Made by a program: the position numbers and the translations under genes. A DNA stretch of 64,000 nt from NCBI GenBank assembly GCA_002633005.1, contig NMRA01000499.1, forward strand, positions 60,001-124,000, in the 5' to 3' direction. Numbering within the stretch: the first letter of the stretch is position 1; the number at the start of each line of letters is the position of its first letter. The stretch is from Phoronis australis. Lineage: Eukaryota; Phoronida; Phoronidae. The notes beneath the pieces were generated by a model that saw only the letters and a list, made by a program, of their open reading frames with translations, was not told where the DNA came from and searched no databases. Below are positions 12,156 through 25,100 of this stretch, piece by piece.

Positions 12156-14463
12156 CTAAAAATGAACAGCCTGTATTTTCCCAGTTCATTCAGCTCATGT
12201 GGTTTTACTACTTAGCAAACAATTGGTTACACCGATGACACTCCAAAACCTCATCAAGTCAGAGTCGGGATTTCCAGACATAGCGCTCCGTGTCGTTTCA
12301 GACAATGAGAACAAAAGATACATCTTAATTTCACACAATTTATGTTGCATCTAGTGACATTTTGAGTCACTGGTGAGAACATTACGACGAAGAGTACACG
12401 TTCGTGAAATCCATTCCATAACATCGCAAAATCTTCAAATGTGTAGACCGCCATGTATTATACGGAAATCATTTCAAGAATTAAACACGAGCCTAAAATC
12501 ATCCAACGTTGTCTGGCCTGTCACACAGTAGCGCCATCACTCGCAAAACCTTAAAACTAAGCCTTGGTTTGAAAAGAATTGTACAGAGACTAACCAGCGA
12601 TGAAATGGGGACAACTAGAAAATTTGTATCAGTGTTTTTTTAAACAGACCTTCTTGTTTTCATTTTGCAGCTAGGATGTGTTCCTATTATAAATGGCAAG
12701 TACGACTGGTGAGGGGAAAATAAAAGAATCTTTGTGACATGGGTCCCAGTTAGTACCCATCTTGACGACGAATTATCGACTACCTCCGCTCGTAGTCCTC
12801 GACATACATTTTGAGACACTAGCAGGCAATTTTATCTGGGCAGTCTTACTTGTGACCGTAGATTCATAAGTATTAAGACAACATTTAGGCATTACTTATC
12901 TTGCTCTTTTTACGAACAATTAAGGAGTGAGCAGGCTGTCCATTCAAACGACCTATTTGCCGTTGTATTCAGACCATACATGACAAAACGTCCAAACATA
13001 TAATACAGGCGAGACATTTTTCCTCGGTTAATATCATACAACAATTCACGGTCCACCAACGATGTTTTTATTATTGTTTGAATGTTTCCAATGACAACAA
13101 AGGTTGATTTCGTCGCTCTGTTACACCTGTTTAGGTTGGTTATTTACAAAGTAATTGAACCCGGATCCTATTGTGACCTCAGATCTTAGATAGGCAGTGG
13201 ACTGTAAACCATAGCAGGCTTTTAACACCAGTTCTGTGGTCGTTTTTGCTTTACGTTTTTAATATCACATCATCGACACTTTAAAGAAATTTACCCCTAA
13301 GGGACGATATTGAAAATAATTAAATTGCATTAAGTCAAAAACAGTTTTATTTTTCAAATCAAAATATAAATTCAAAACTAATTTCTGAAAATATGAACGT
13401 CACTATAAACCTGCATGAGTTCAAAAAGATTGGAAGGACAGCTGAGCTACCACTCTGATACATGCAGTATGACATGACTGTTGTGTAAGCAAATTTCACG
13501 TTCGTTGTCGATACTGATTGTGACATTGTTGCCTATTGGAATTGAGAAGTATTCTACCGTCGTTGTTTTATGTTAAAACAGCTTTCGTATTATCCATTTT
13601 ACAGACTGTTTTCATCAAAATACTCTTTTTAAGTTGTTAGAAAATCACATTGTAATATTATTTATCCTTTTGCAAATGTAACTTCTGCTCACATCTAACA
13701 CGACAAAATTCAGGAAAAGTTAAGGTCTTTTAAGGCTCTTGCTGCCAGAAACGCATTCGTGAGTCTGATAGTCAAGTACACAAAATTGTGTACGTTGAGT
13801 ACAGTCGACCCAGTTGTGACACCTATTGGAAAAATACTAAGGCGAACCTAAACGTCTTTTGTTCGGAAATAATGCATTTAATTTCTTTTTCAGTATTTTT
13901 GGGGAATTAATAGAATATTGTGTTAAAAATGCGGATTTGTCACACTAAAAAATCACAAAAGATATGCACAAAACGTACCGAGAGTGGTGTAGATGAAGTA
14001 ATATCCCACGAGACATTCCGCGTATCGACCGAGACCGATACGCCAATCGAGGTGCGTTTTGTATTAATCCCATACGCTTCGAATTCCTAAGTTTCTTTCA
14101 TTTTCAGGCACAATTTTTAAATACTTCACTAAGACTGTTCACGTGGCGGATCACATCCTATATGTATGTACTTGCGCGTTAGGTTGCAAGTTTTCTCTAG
14201 TAAAAGAAACAGTTTAAATGTAACGATTTATTACTTGAAAAGATGTAACAAAGATGAAAACAACGGTAACTGCGCATTGAACTTGTAACCTCTCCTGAAA
14301 ATATTTAAGTAAAAACAATATTTGATATTGTAGTTACCGAGGAATCGGCGCCTCGGTTGCAGACGATATGATAATTAGCAATTCAAAACTGAGACAGAAC
14401 TGTCCGGTTCCAGATGTCACGGTTAGGGCCTGATTGTATGTTGAGTGTTATTTACACTGCTAC
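12156..14463. other. Intergenic DNA, nothing recognised
   Basis: AT-rich; no ORF over 60 codons with plausible coding character and no clear repeat found. Confidence 0.35.
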
Positions 14464-14905
14464 GATTGTAAGGTACCTAAACTACACGGTCAACAGACTC
14501 ATAAACACGACTCACGGACCTGCAAACACCGTCCACTGACTCACAAACACGTGAACGGACTCACAAAACACGATCCACGCACCCAAATACACGGGACACG
14601 GACTCATATTCACGAGGAAACACGGTTAATGGACCGCCAAACACTCGGTTTACGGACAAAATGAAAATGTCAGCTGACCAAGGAAGCCGATGAGTCCGTG
14701 ACCCGTGTTCTGCGGTCCGTTAACCGTGTTTCCTCGTGAATATGAGTCCGTGTCCCGTGTATTTGGGTGCGTGGATCGTGTTTTGTGAGTCCGTTCCCGT
14801 GTTTGTGAGTCAGTGGACGGTGTTTGCAGGTCCGTGAGTCGTGTTCATGCGTCCGTGCCCGTGTTTATGAGTCCGTTGACAGTGTAGTTTAGGTACCTTG
14901 AATTG
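14464..14905. mobile_element. Foldback element with minisatellite arms
   Basis: Left arm (about 14464-14660) is built of a roughly 20-30 bp motif, CGGACTCAYAAACACG with variants; the right arm (about 14690-14905) is its inverse (CGTGTTTRTGAGTCCG). The outer edges mirror each other as AAGGTACCTAAACTA and TAGTTTAGGTACCTT. The ORF at 14434-14664 simply reads through this repeat. Confidence 0.8.
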
Positions 14906-15581
14906 TATTAGTTTAAACTATTTTCGGAAAGGTTGATGATCGAACCGGCTAACGACGTCGAGTTGACATTGACCAACCTTTTGAACTTTCCATGTCAGAG
15001 GTCACCGTTGAAGTAGTGCGGGAGGTGAATACGGAAAGCATTATTATATGGCCGTATTACTGGACTGATTCAACGCGTATGGAATAAAACGAAGTGTTGT
15101 TATTTGACTTTGCGGTTTCGAGTTAGTAATTTGAGACAATTGTAATTCTAATGAAGAACGCTTTTACAGTAAGAGGCATGGAGCGCGAAAACTCGAAAAA
15201 TAACCTTCTGAACCATGCTCATTCAATACGAAGTTCGTCTATTTCCGTGTGACGTTATCATGTACATTGCTACATATTGTATATTATTAAGCTTTTGCAA
15301 AGTATTTGGCGGGTTTTTAATATTTTTGAATAAATTTAAATACTTAGACAGTCCTACTCGGAAGTTAGGCACTGATATCTTGGCAATCGTTTCAAATGCA
15401 TCTCCCGTCCAATGTATTCAAAATACGTCATAAATCATTTCGAACTAAGAATATGTATGCCACTACGATGACGTCTCGCGGTACAGTGATCAATTAAGGC
15501 TACAACAAACAGAGCTTACGTGTCTCAAAAGTACCATAGCGCTTGCGTTTGACAGATTTTTGTTTAATTGTTTGCCAAATA

Positions 15582-15903
15582 GGTGAACGTTACGTATGTA
15601 ACTTACGTGCGTAAGTTAATTCTTGTTTGGGTCGTAAGGTAATTATATGCAGCGTAAAGAAATTGTTTGCGTCATAAAGTAAATGTGTGCGGTATAAATT
15701 AATTTTTGCGGTGTAAATTAACTTTTTACGGCCTTCAGTTAGTATATGTGGCGTAAAGTAACTTTTAACGCCTCAAATAATTACTTTAGGCCGTAAAGTA
15801 AGTTACTTTACGCCGTAAATGATTACTTTACACCGCAAATAATTGCTTTGCGCCTCTAACAAGAATCAACTTTCGCGCGTAATTTACCTGCGTAAGGTTC
15901 ACC
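15582..15903. mobile_element. Foldback element with 'GGCGTAAAGTAA' arms
   Basis: Outer edges GGTGAAC / GTTCACC; the arms contain about 22-bp repeats of a GCGTAAAGTAA type, and the centre near 15810 is the near-perfect palindrome CGTAAAGTAAGTTACTTTACG. The organisation resembles 14464-14905 though the sequence is different. Confidence 0.8.
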
Positions 15904-17663
15904 CACGCGGCCAGCGATATCGTTTTGGTGACTTCGCCAATTTCATTCTGAGTTTTAGGGCAGTGAAAGCGGTATGCCGTGAAAAATTCATGTTCATCGT
16001 TCTGGCTTTCAAGGTAAGTCCGATACGATTGGTTTAAAAGTGTGTTGTTTGGAAACGGGTTTATAGAAATGGCAAGAAGCATTTGTATGCCTAAAAAATT
16101 TAAAATTCGCCGCTTGATCGTTTGAATACGGCGTGCTGCGAAGTAGTGGCAAATGGTCACAGTGGAGGGAAGAAGTTTAACCCTTAATGCATATGCCAGT
16201 ATGGTTTGAGGCTATTGAAAAACAGTTTCAGTTCCTTAAAAGAAAAGACAACGTTCCGATTTAGCGGCAAAAAAAAAACGTTTCTCAAGCTCTACTAATA
16301 CATATACATTAAAACGTCGTACGGGAAATGATGAATATTGTATAGAATGAGCATGTTCTAAGCAGATTGTGGCGAATCTATTTCTTGGGGATACTAACGT
16401 GAGATTAATTCACAGAGGCCTCACTAACTGAATTTCATTGCTTGAGCTAATGAAGACATAATGATCTCCAAAATCTCCATCAGATCTAGCCCGTAATGCT
16501 GTGAATGCAGCGTTCACATCTCCTTCGATGAGAAGACTGAGATTAATAAGAATAATAGCATTTTAGACATCATTTTATTCACCTGTTAAATATTAAAACA
16601 TTCATTGGTGTGGGAAATTACTGTACACCAAAGCAGGAAATTGTAAAATGGATAAACATGCATTCGAAATCGTCAATAGACTAAACTTGATGATTTTTAA
16701 CTGTTTGGCTTCTGAAATTAAATTCTTTGTAAAAAGTTCAGTTATGACCATTTTATCCGAAGAAATACGATGAAAATAACAATTATATTACATTTCCGTG
16801 CGTTGCCAAAGAGACACCTGTCACGTGGCAAACCCTTATTCGTTTTTACAAAGCTTCGTTTCGAGTTATGAAAACAAGAAACTTCTCTATCTAAAAAGTA
16901 ATTTCCATTGCCTCCGTTCTCCTGAACACATTTTGGGTAGCCTGGTCAGAGAACGATCTCGGCTCCTCTCCGCGGTCGCTTGTGACTATGGTTTAAGAAC
17001 AATATACTAGACCAATTACAATCCAGCAGCTAACCGCATAACCAATGCAATGCATGGATAAGACATCAGACTAATGTTCACCCACGTAACCATCTAGGCA
17101 TCTACTTAAAATTTTCAGTACAAATTGAAATCCCTTACTCAAAATTAATTATATATAGTGGTTGAACGGCGGAAATTAATGCACAACTTGTCGAGAAACA
17201 AAAATTTGTGAGCACTTAACATTAGCATTAGGGCTTGCTCAGTATTGTCCGTAAAATGCTTAAAATAAAAATAACTTTTCTTCAAAACCTTTATGTTGAT
17301 GCAATTCAGGGTTGAATGAATCTTCCAGCTGTGCTATCTACACCACCTGAAAAAATGGTGTAAAACACAAATTTAATATTATTACGGACTATACAGTAGG
17401 GCGACTTTTGGACCACCTCGAACTTTCGTTGTGTGGTTTTACCCACGTTTTGCAAGTATTGCTCAAGAGTGCTTTCGTTTCGTAAAGGACTGTCTCCTAA
17501 ATAAAAGATTTTCATGAATTCCATTATCGTTTTGTACGAGTTTATTGATAGAAAACCAGTTACGAGAATGAAGAATACATCCAAATATGAACAATATGCG
17601 AATGAAAAAGAATATTGCCGATATGCGCGTATCCACCATCCGAATCTGAGCTTCAAAAAATAC
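15904..17663. other. Intergenic DNA, nothing recognised
   Basis: An A-run lies at about 16269-16278; small ORFs on both strands are uninformative. Confidence 0.35.
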
Positions 17664-17848
17664 TGTTCGCATTACAAATTCCATTGTCCATCATGAATAC
17701 CGTTCGCATTACTAATTCCATTGTCCATCATGAATACCGTTCGCATTACTAATTCCATTGTCCATCATGAATACCGTTCGCATTACTAATTCCATTGTCC
17801 ATCATGAATACCGTTCGCATTACTAATTCCATTGTCCATCATGAATAA
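17664..17848 (+). repeat. 37-bp minisatellite, five copies
   Basis: The unit contains CGTTCGCATTACTAATTCCA and recurs exactly every 37 bp starting at 17664, 17701, 17738, 17775 and 17812. The first unit has two changes and the rest are nearly identical, indicating recent expansion. Confidence 0.9.
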
Positions 17849-18002
17849 CTCATTTTCTCACTGAATAATATTCCACGAAAATTTCCGTTTATGGAATTGG
17901 TGTGAAGCCAAATGCTGCTTTTATCAACAGTCCGAGAGAGGTCGCCCATGCTGTTATGCCAGGATTGTAAAAGTGAACTGCACTTCTATCATGTATATTA
18001 CT

Positions 18003-18159
18003 CAATGGCGGATCCAGGATTTTGAGTTAGAGGGTCCAGGGCAGAATATTAACCAGAATTTTGCCGGTCAGACATTTGCACCCCCGAAATGCCTAATGGA
18101 ATCTGGGATAATTTTAGGGGGGCCGTGGCTCCCTTGCCCCCCCTCCAAATCCGCCACTG
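18003..18159 (+). mobile_element. 157-bp hAT-like MITE with 5-bp TSD
   Basis: Terminal inverted repeats CAATGGCGGATCC / AAATCCGCCACTG, flanked by direct TTACT duplications at 17998-18002 and 18160-18164. No coding capacity. The termini and 5-bp duplication suggest a non-autonomous hAT-type element; the superfamily assignment is inference. Confidence 0.8.
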
Positions 18160-19001
18160 TTACTCGGGGTAGATAAAGTCCACCGATGACCCGGGGACCA
18201 GAGAATTGTGCTATTTGTACACATATTTAACATTAATCTGGGGTGTAGAGTATTTAGACACAAGTTATGTCTGTTATTGGGAGTTCTAAGACGCTGTCCT
18301 GACTGTACTTCCTATGGCGTACTTGCAATTTGGAATTTATAAGAACGATAGGCGGCCATTCCACAGTTGGAAACCAAGCCATATTCTCAAAATTTTGTGA
18401 TATACTGTTTCAAGCTCCAGCTCTGATTATGGTACTCTCAAAACACCCGTTCGCTTTATACGTTTCAAATATTTAAAATTCAAACAGCCCGCGACATACT
18501 TACTCTTGATACCCGTGTCTCGTGCTATAATAGCGGAGTGAAGTGGTAAATTTACACATAAGAACTTTTAAGTGTTTTAAAAAACACTGCAAATTGAAAT
18601 GAGCATCTACGCTTAGTTGACTGGAGACTGAAAATAGTCCCTTCACCAGTTGGGATAATTTGGTTTTTTATTGGCATTCAAAGGTACAAAGGTATGCCTA
18701 ATGTTACCCAATAGGGTACTGTGCAAAAATGTTCACAATAGGCACAATAGAGGTTAGTATACAAAATCAAACAATAATGATGCATGTTCGTTGTTTGCCT
18801 GACTGGCTGGCCGTAATGTATTTTTGTACGGACAAAGGAATTAGGTGAATATGAAACCGACCACAAAAGCTTCACAGCTGGTAACTGAATAGGTTGCTTA
18901 CAGGCTCACATCCAAAAAGCAACACTCGGTGGGCACCTTCATATGACGATTTCGTGAGATCGCTAGTTTACTTCTAGCGTCAAGAAGAACGCACCACAAC
19001 G
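18160..19001. other. Upstream region of gene 2
   Basis: Presumed promoter and 5' UTR. No TATA box at a convincing distance. The start codon context AACGATGT has A at -3. Confidence 0.3.
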
Positions 19002-19196
19002 ATGTTGCTGCCACTCGTTCTGTTGAGTTTAGTGGTAGCGTTCAGTGTCGCCAATTCGAATAAAAATCTGTACTTCAACTATGTAAATTCTGTGAAGCAT
19101 GAGCGAAGTGGAGAAGTATTTCACATGAAGAAGTCTGGTAAAGTGGCCGGATTGATTGATCTTGACGACAACGTTGAAAAACACGACGTGATCATG
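19002..19196 (+). CDS. Gene 2 exon 1: signal peptide and N-terminus
   Basis: Starts ATG with a hydrophobic leader (about residues 1-18, rich in L and V, ending near AFSVANS), then a basic segment with the motif HMKKSG and an acidic LIDLDD. Ends ATG|GTAATT, phase 0. Exactly the same length (195 nt) as exon 1 of gene 3 (61226-61420), which shares YMKKSG/HMKKSG and IDLDE/IDLDD. The leader marks the start of the gene. Confidence 0.85.
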
Positions 19197-22100
19197 GTAA
19201 TTGATGCTTTGCATTACAAAATGAATTGAGTTTTTTTGTAGAAAAGTAATGTTTTGGACAAAAAATGGATTTTCGAAAAATAAAAGTAAATTTTGAGGAG
19301 AAAACGTTTAATTGTACACATAAATTCTTTTATACCATCTTGCTTATTAGTTTTTTTTAATTGTTCTTTCTTACCGGAAACCCGTTGGAGACCAGGGCCC
19401 GCTCCAATTTCTGACTTAAGTGTAAGATTTGTCTCAACTTTCAAATTTTGAAACTTCCACATCCAGTAAGTTAGTCGAACTTAGGACAAAATTTAAGTCA
19501 AAAACTTAAGACAAAACTTAAGTAAAAAACTTAAGACAAAACTTATTTCAAAACTTTAAGTCAAAAAGTAAAATCAAACTCAAGATCACTTCCTTAGAAA
19601 CGACGGAATTGATGTTTTATCTTAAAATTGGCTTAAATTTAAGATTTGTCTAAGCTAAGTTAATTTTCTTGGAAAGGGCCCCCATTGTATAATTGAATTT
19701 TTTTATCCTGAATGAGTATATGTTACACGTTATTGCATCATTCAAACTTGAACATGAACAGTCGTCAAAACAGTTTCCTTGTCAGTTGCTTTGCTTCTGC
19801 ACGTCTATTTACGACGATTCGACGATGTTTATCGTTGAGCGTGTTTACAGGCAACTTATTTAAACCAGGATCTGTGTTACTGTGTGCTTGTTTTCTACTT
19901 TTTTCGGACTTTTTGTTTCTCTGAGGCGGACCTTTTTGCCCATTTCGCCAAATAGGGGGGGATCGTACGATCCCCCGAGCCCNGGAGGGAATCTCGTTGC
20001 AACATTCCATCTGTTTTATGCATATACGAATATAATTGTAACCAAGAGAAAAATCAATGGTCTAGAGTCCAGTTTCATTAATTTTCCACAGAATAACTGA
20101 AAATATGTGTCCACCAAACTTTTTAGAATATGAAGGCAATTACTCGTTTCGGAGCAATATTGGTTTCTCGGATGAAATGGAAACATGACAGGCCTCAACG
20201 TTTTATCAAAATCGACAAGTTTCTTAACCGAGAGCTTGCTTTAGACCTCTTCATCATTGCTCACCGATAACCGTGTAGTCACTTCCATATTCCAAGCTTG
20301 AGATTTTCCCAATTCTGACTTTACGGAATCTGCTCCAGCCAAGATTTTTTTAAAAAGATGTAATGATGACGGAATTTATTAAGACTATGGAGCCTACGAA
20401 GTGATACGAAACAAAAAACTGCAAGCGGAAACGAGTTACTTACTCGTATCTACTACGGGGACCCCAAAATCACATTAAAGAAAATTCTAGTTAGAATGAG
20501 ATACTAAGTCGTGGGAACGAGTAAGTATCTCGTTGCCACGAGCAACGTAACACGTAGGAACGAGTTAGTTTCTCCGTACCAGACTGGTGCCACCAATGAC
20601 AGTTTAAAAGTCTTAACACTTCCTTTGTGCAAATTAATAGCTCTACGGAATAAGTTCTTGTAGCTCGTGTTTTAACATGGTGCAAAACACGTAGTGTCTA
20701 CTGCTTATTGTCACAGTGGGGGTTCGCCGAATTGCCACCCTTGAGTAACGAGACGTTTTTATAATACATTTCAGGATATAAAATGTGTACGCAATGGAAT
20801 TCGAGTGTATATGGACCCAGAATACAACAACTCTCATGGAATGCTGGGAGGTCACTACGACATCAGACAGGTTTGGTTACCTGGAATGATCGTCCGTTCA
20901 AGGAAGACGTGGAACAATTGCAAATCCATGGTGGATGGAACAGAAATAGACGGAATTTACCAAAAAGTCAAGGCAATCTGGTTCAGCACGGATCACCTGT
21001 TCATTTTTACTGTACCAGCCGGGTAAGTGTTAGTCTATCTGTATAGAATTACAGGCAAGGGTGACATTTGCTAAGTACCGACCAAATGATGAATACGTGA
21101 AGCAAGACAGCTACGTACTTCAGGCAAACGCTTACTGTTTACAGGTGTTTTAAACATCAATATATGAGATGTTGTATAATGTATTACGCACATCAACATA
21201 AGAACAGAAAAACGGTGAAATGTTTACAAAATCAGACTCAGCAGATGGATTTTGTTGTAAGCCAAGTGCCACCGTAGAATTCTTGACACGAGTCATAAAA
21301 GTAGTGCAGCCGAGTTACTGTGGATACATAAATTAAAGACGTGCAATATTCATAATCCAAATTTCAATGGGTGTTGCATAAAAAGTGTTTTTCTTTCCTT
21401 TGTTGGCACAGGCGGCGTAGTCATTACAGTTACCGAAACGGTCGAGTTGCCCAATTGCGCCCGGTGTGCGTGACAACGTAGGATTCTTTTCACAAAATAA
21501 TACCGCTGAGTTAAAGACATGTTGAGCTAATTACTCTCCATTTAAACTTGACAAGATACAACCAATATTTTTAGATTCTCTGACAACTTCGAAGACCTGG
21601 AATACACCGTCCACCACAAGAGAGGAGATTGGACAGGAGTCCCTGATGCGGAGAAGGAAGAGCACAGACATCGCGTCCGCCGGTCAGTGATGACTAACGA
21701 CCAGCTTATTTCGAAATTCACCCAAGGGACGCTAACCCAGTCAATTTTTGAGCCAGGTCATCATCTTTCACTAACCTCCAACTGGGATAGCAACTCAAAA
21801 AAAGTTGATATGAGTGCACGAATAGACACTTCTGAGAAGCAGGTTAAGTTTTACGACCAGTCGCAACAGTCGCAGTACTCTCCGAAGAACAGCAGCAACA
21901 ACTGGTGGGACCTTTACTGCAAGGAATGCTACGCTACACTTGAGGGCGATACATCCACGTGAGTATTCTTTATCAAATGCGCTCGTATTGCTTCGTTCTA
22001 CACACAATTTAGACTACACCTTTACCGTAAATGATTTTTATTTGATGATTTGGGCAGATTATGGAGTTGTAAACCAGTATTTTGGAGTCAACGAATCGCA

Positions 22101-25100
22101 ATATTGACCACGGGTATGGTAACGCTGTTTCAAATTTTGATTCACAATTTAAGCACACGAATATTTGTATGCCAGTGCATATTTCCGTTATCTCTGTCCG
22201 AGCGTCCGGCGTACTGCTTCGGGACCTTAATGAAGCTGAAAACAGGGCTCCCGTTTCATGAAACTATTTTAGACACGCAAAACAATGCTGTCATTCCATC
22301 GCGTGTCACGTTGCGCTTGTTGAACAATGATGTTGATGTCATGCCAACAATCAAACTTGAGACTTTCATGAAACGAAACCCAGACGACCACGAATTTCGG
22401 GAAGATCCATTGAACTACCGCTGTGACAATTTTATTTCTTTTACGGTTGCCTCTGCATCGTCGGAATTTCATAAAATTTAGTAAATGTTTTTATATTAAG
22501 GAGACGACGATACCTTTGTATTTTGGGACGGCATTAACGATTCTGCGCCTCCTAGTGGCTATTTTTTTTAAATTTTCGAGTCTGCTTTGGCGTCCGCCTT
22601 GTTATCTGCCAAACCTCTTGAAGGATCATTAGGGAAATTAGCAGGTGTGTCTCTGATGAAGAGACCGCAGGTGACGTTCATTTTTCCGACGGGTTTGACT
22701 GCTGTGGAGCTCCCTAGTGGGGATTTTGTTTTTTGAAAATTTGGCAGTTGTTTTTTTTTAGCTGACAACAGATGACGAATTTCAAATCAATCCGATGGCT
22801 TGTGGCCTCTTAGAGACAATTTTTATTTTTACGTTTTTCTGTGGTTCTTCGGAGTTCATTGATGGACTTTCATAAATTTGGCAAACAGGTTTTTATTAGT
22901 GAGACAAAATGGCTTCCTATTTTCAGACAGATTTGACACATTCTGCGCCACCTAGTGGGCATTTTAAAAAGTTTCGAGTTTGGTGCTCTCCTCTCTGTCG
23001 CCCAAAATGCTCAAACGATCATAGTGAAAATTCGCGGATGTGTTTCTGAAGAGAATACCGCGGCTACTGTGGATTTTCCAACTGGTGTGACTACCCTGGC
23101 GCCCCTAGTGGCGTTTTTGTGTCTACTGCTGTATCTCCTTAACCCGGTTTTACAAGAAAATTGGCGGATGTGTTCCAATGGAGTTGACAAGGGGTTACAA
23201 CGAGTTTCTAACCAATCCGACAATTGCTGTGCTTCCTAATAACAATTTTAGCTTTTTACGCTTGGTTCTGTAGCTTCAGAATTTACCAATACGTTTTCGT
23301 GCGATTGGGCAAATAATGAATCTATTAAGAAAATGGCAATGTTCCTCCATTTTTGTATGGATTTGATGTATTTGGTGTCCCAAAAGTTAAATTCTAGAGG
23401 TAGGCCAGGCTCAGGGGCAGTTTTGAGGTAAGCGTTGCACGTCGGTTCAGTGAATCTGGTTGTCTTGCATTTGTGAACTTGTTGGGAATGAGAAAAGGCC
23501 ACTTGTCTGGCTATAGATGCACTCTTCAAGATAGCAAACCACTGTTTCTCTTGTGCATTGCTGAGTAGCGACTGAGAAATCGGCAGCGATTTCAGGTAGC
23601 CCTCAAACAAGCCAGAATTACCAAAACAGCTTTATTGTAGATAAAGAAAATAAACACCCTACAAATAAATCATTACAGTACACAAACAATATAATACAAT
23701 TATTACAATACAATATCACAGTCTACGGTCTTACAATAGGTTTAATACTTATCAATTATCTAGACAATCATGTACACAAATAGGTAACCACAAATTAAGG
23801 AACGCATCGAGGATACGATCAATGACACACGATAGTTACTGTACACAAAATATAAATAACATTTTGTATCACACGTACCTGATGTAAACTGATTGACACT
23901 GAGACGGACACAAACTTTTCCGACACCACTGGACAGGTGAAGACTGAACAAATACACCAAAGTAAAACCTTCAACTCAAAACAATGACGTACATATTTCC
24001 AAACTGATTGGCCGATCACTCAAAACAACGACTATGAACAAGTGAAAAGACCAAAATGGTTACGTAATAACACAGAAACATTGCAGAAGCGAAGTACCTA
24101 GGGTGTAATGGTAGCTCACTGGGCCACAATTACAGGTGTGCTTCATAAACATCCAACCACGGTTCAAAGAAGGGCAAAATAGAGAAGCTCTTTTTCATAC
24201 TTTTTTTAAATAAAGCAAAACACACGAACACAAATAGAACACAGGACAAACATAGTACATTGAAAATATCAAACTGTCACATTAATTTCCTATGAACGAC
24301 ACCGCTTGTATTAACAATGCCAATACTTCATTATTTAAATAAAAAATCAACTTGTCAAGCAAGTTTTCACACCTGTGTTAACGATTGAGACATTGCAACA
24401 TTGCAATTAACCAAAAATGAGCAATTTAAGGATGCAAATCAAAAATTGAATGATTTGATAAATGTTCACTAATATTGAACTGTTGGCCTATTGCATGTCT
24501 TAATGAACATGAAATTCAAGAAATTTGTGCCCGGTATTGCTCACAAATTGTTTCAAAAGTATTACTGATGATTGTAAAATAAATTTTTACTTCAATGTGA
24601 AAAGTGTCGTAGGAGGCTAGAGGAAGAAATTGCAGGGGGAAGTTTCGATGGGGCACTTTGGCGAAGTTTAATTCATCTGTTGAAATAACAGTCACCTTTT
24701 TATGACCCTTTCGGTGTGCTCTCTTTGTGATATGGGTTTAAAATCTTTGGCTAAAGTTGACGAAAATTAATCGACAATTGAGGTCTATGTTTGACCTACC
24801 TCTTCCTACCACCTGTCTCTTAGTTCCTACTTTATCATTCCTTTTGTTACCAAGGTAACATCACCCTTCCTATACTGTTAAGAATGATCCTGTTGAAAAA
24901 GTAAAATCATCATTTATTGGGTATAAACATGAAAACGGTCCAGGTATTTGTAATTAAAATTACAGTTTTATATTCTTCCACTAGAAAGTGATTTTATTGA
25001 TATGGAGAAGTAACTTGCTCGTTTAATTTGTTTAATGGTTCATCAAGTCTCTTTTAACATTTAAAAAATGCATTAGACAATATTTTTCATCAATAGTGAC

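Larger units (their letters stand above)
19197..20774. other. Intron 1 of gene 2
   Basis: Phase 0. Contains an AACTTAAG-rich tandem stretch (19475-19570), a 20-bp palindrome (19957-19976) and a single-N gap at 19983. Confidence 0.7.

Noticed and set aside
17664-17848. CRISPR-like array
   Set aside because: The 37-bp repeats are contiguous without spacers, and the genome is eukaryotic; it is a minisatellite.
23248-23610. 120-codon minus-strand ORF, looks mildly protein-like
   Set aside because: No recognised domain and it overlaps the end of a repeat array. It could be a transposon fragment, but I cannot support a call.
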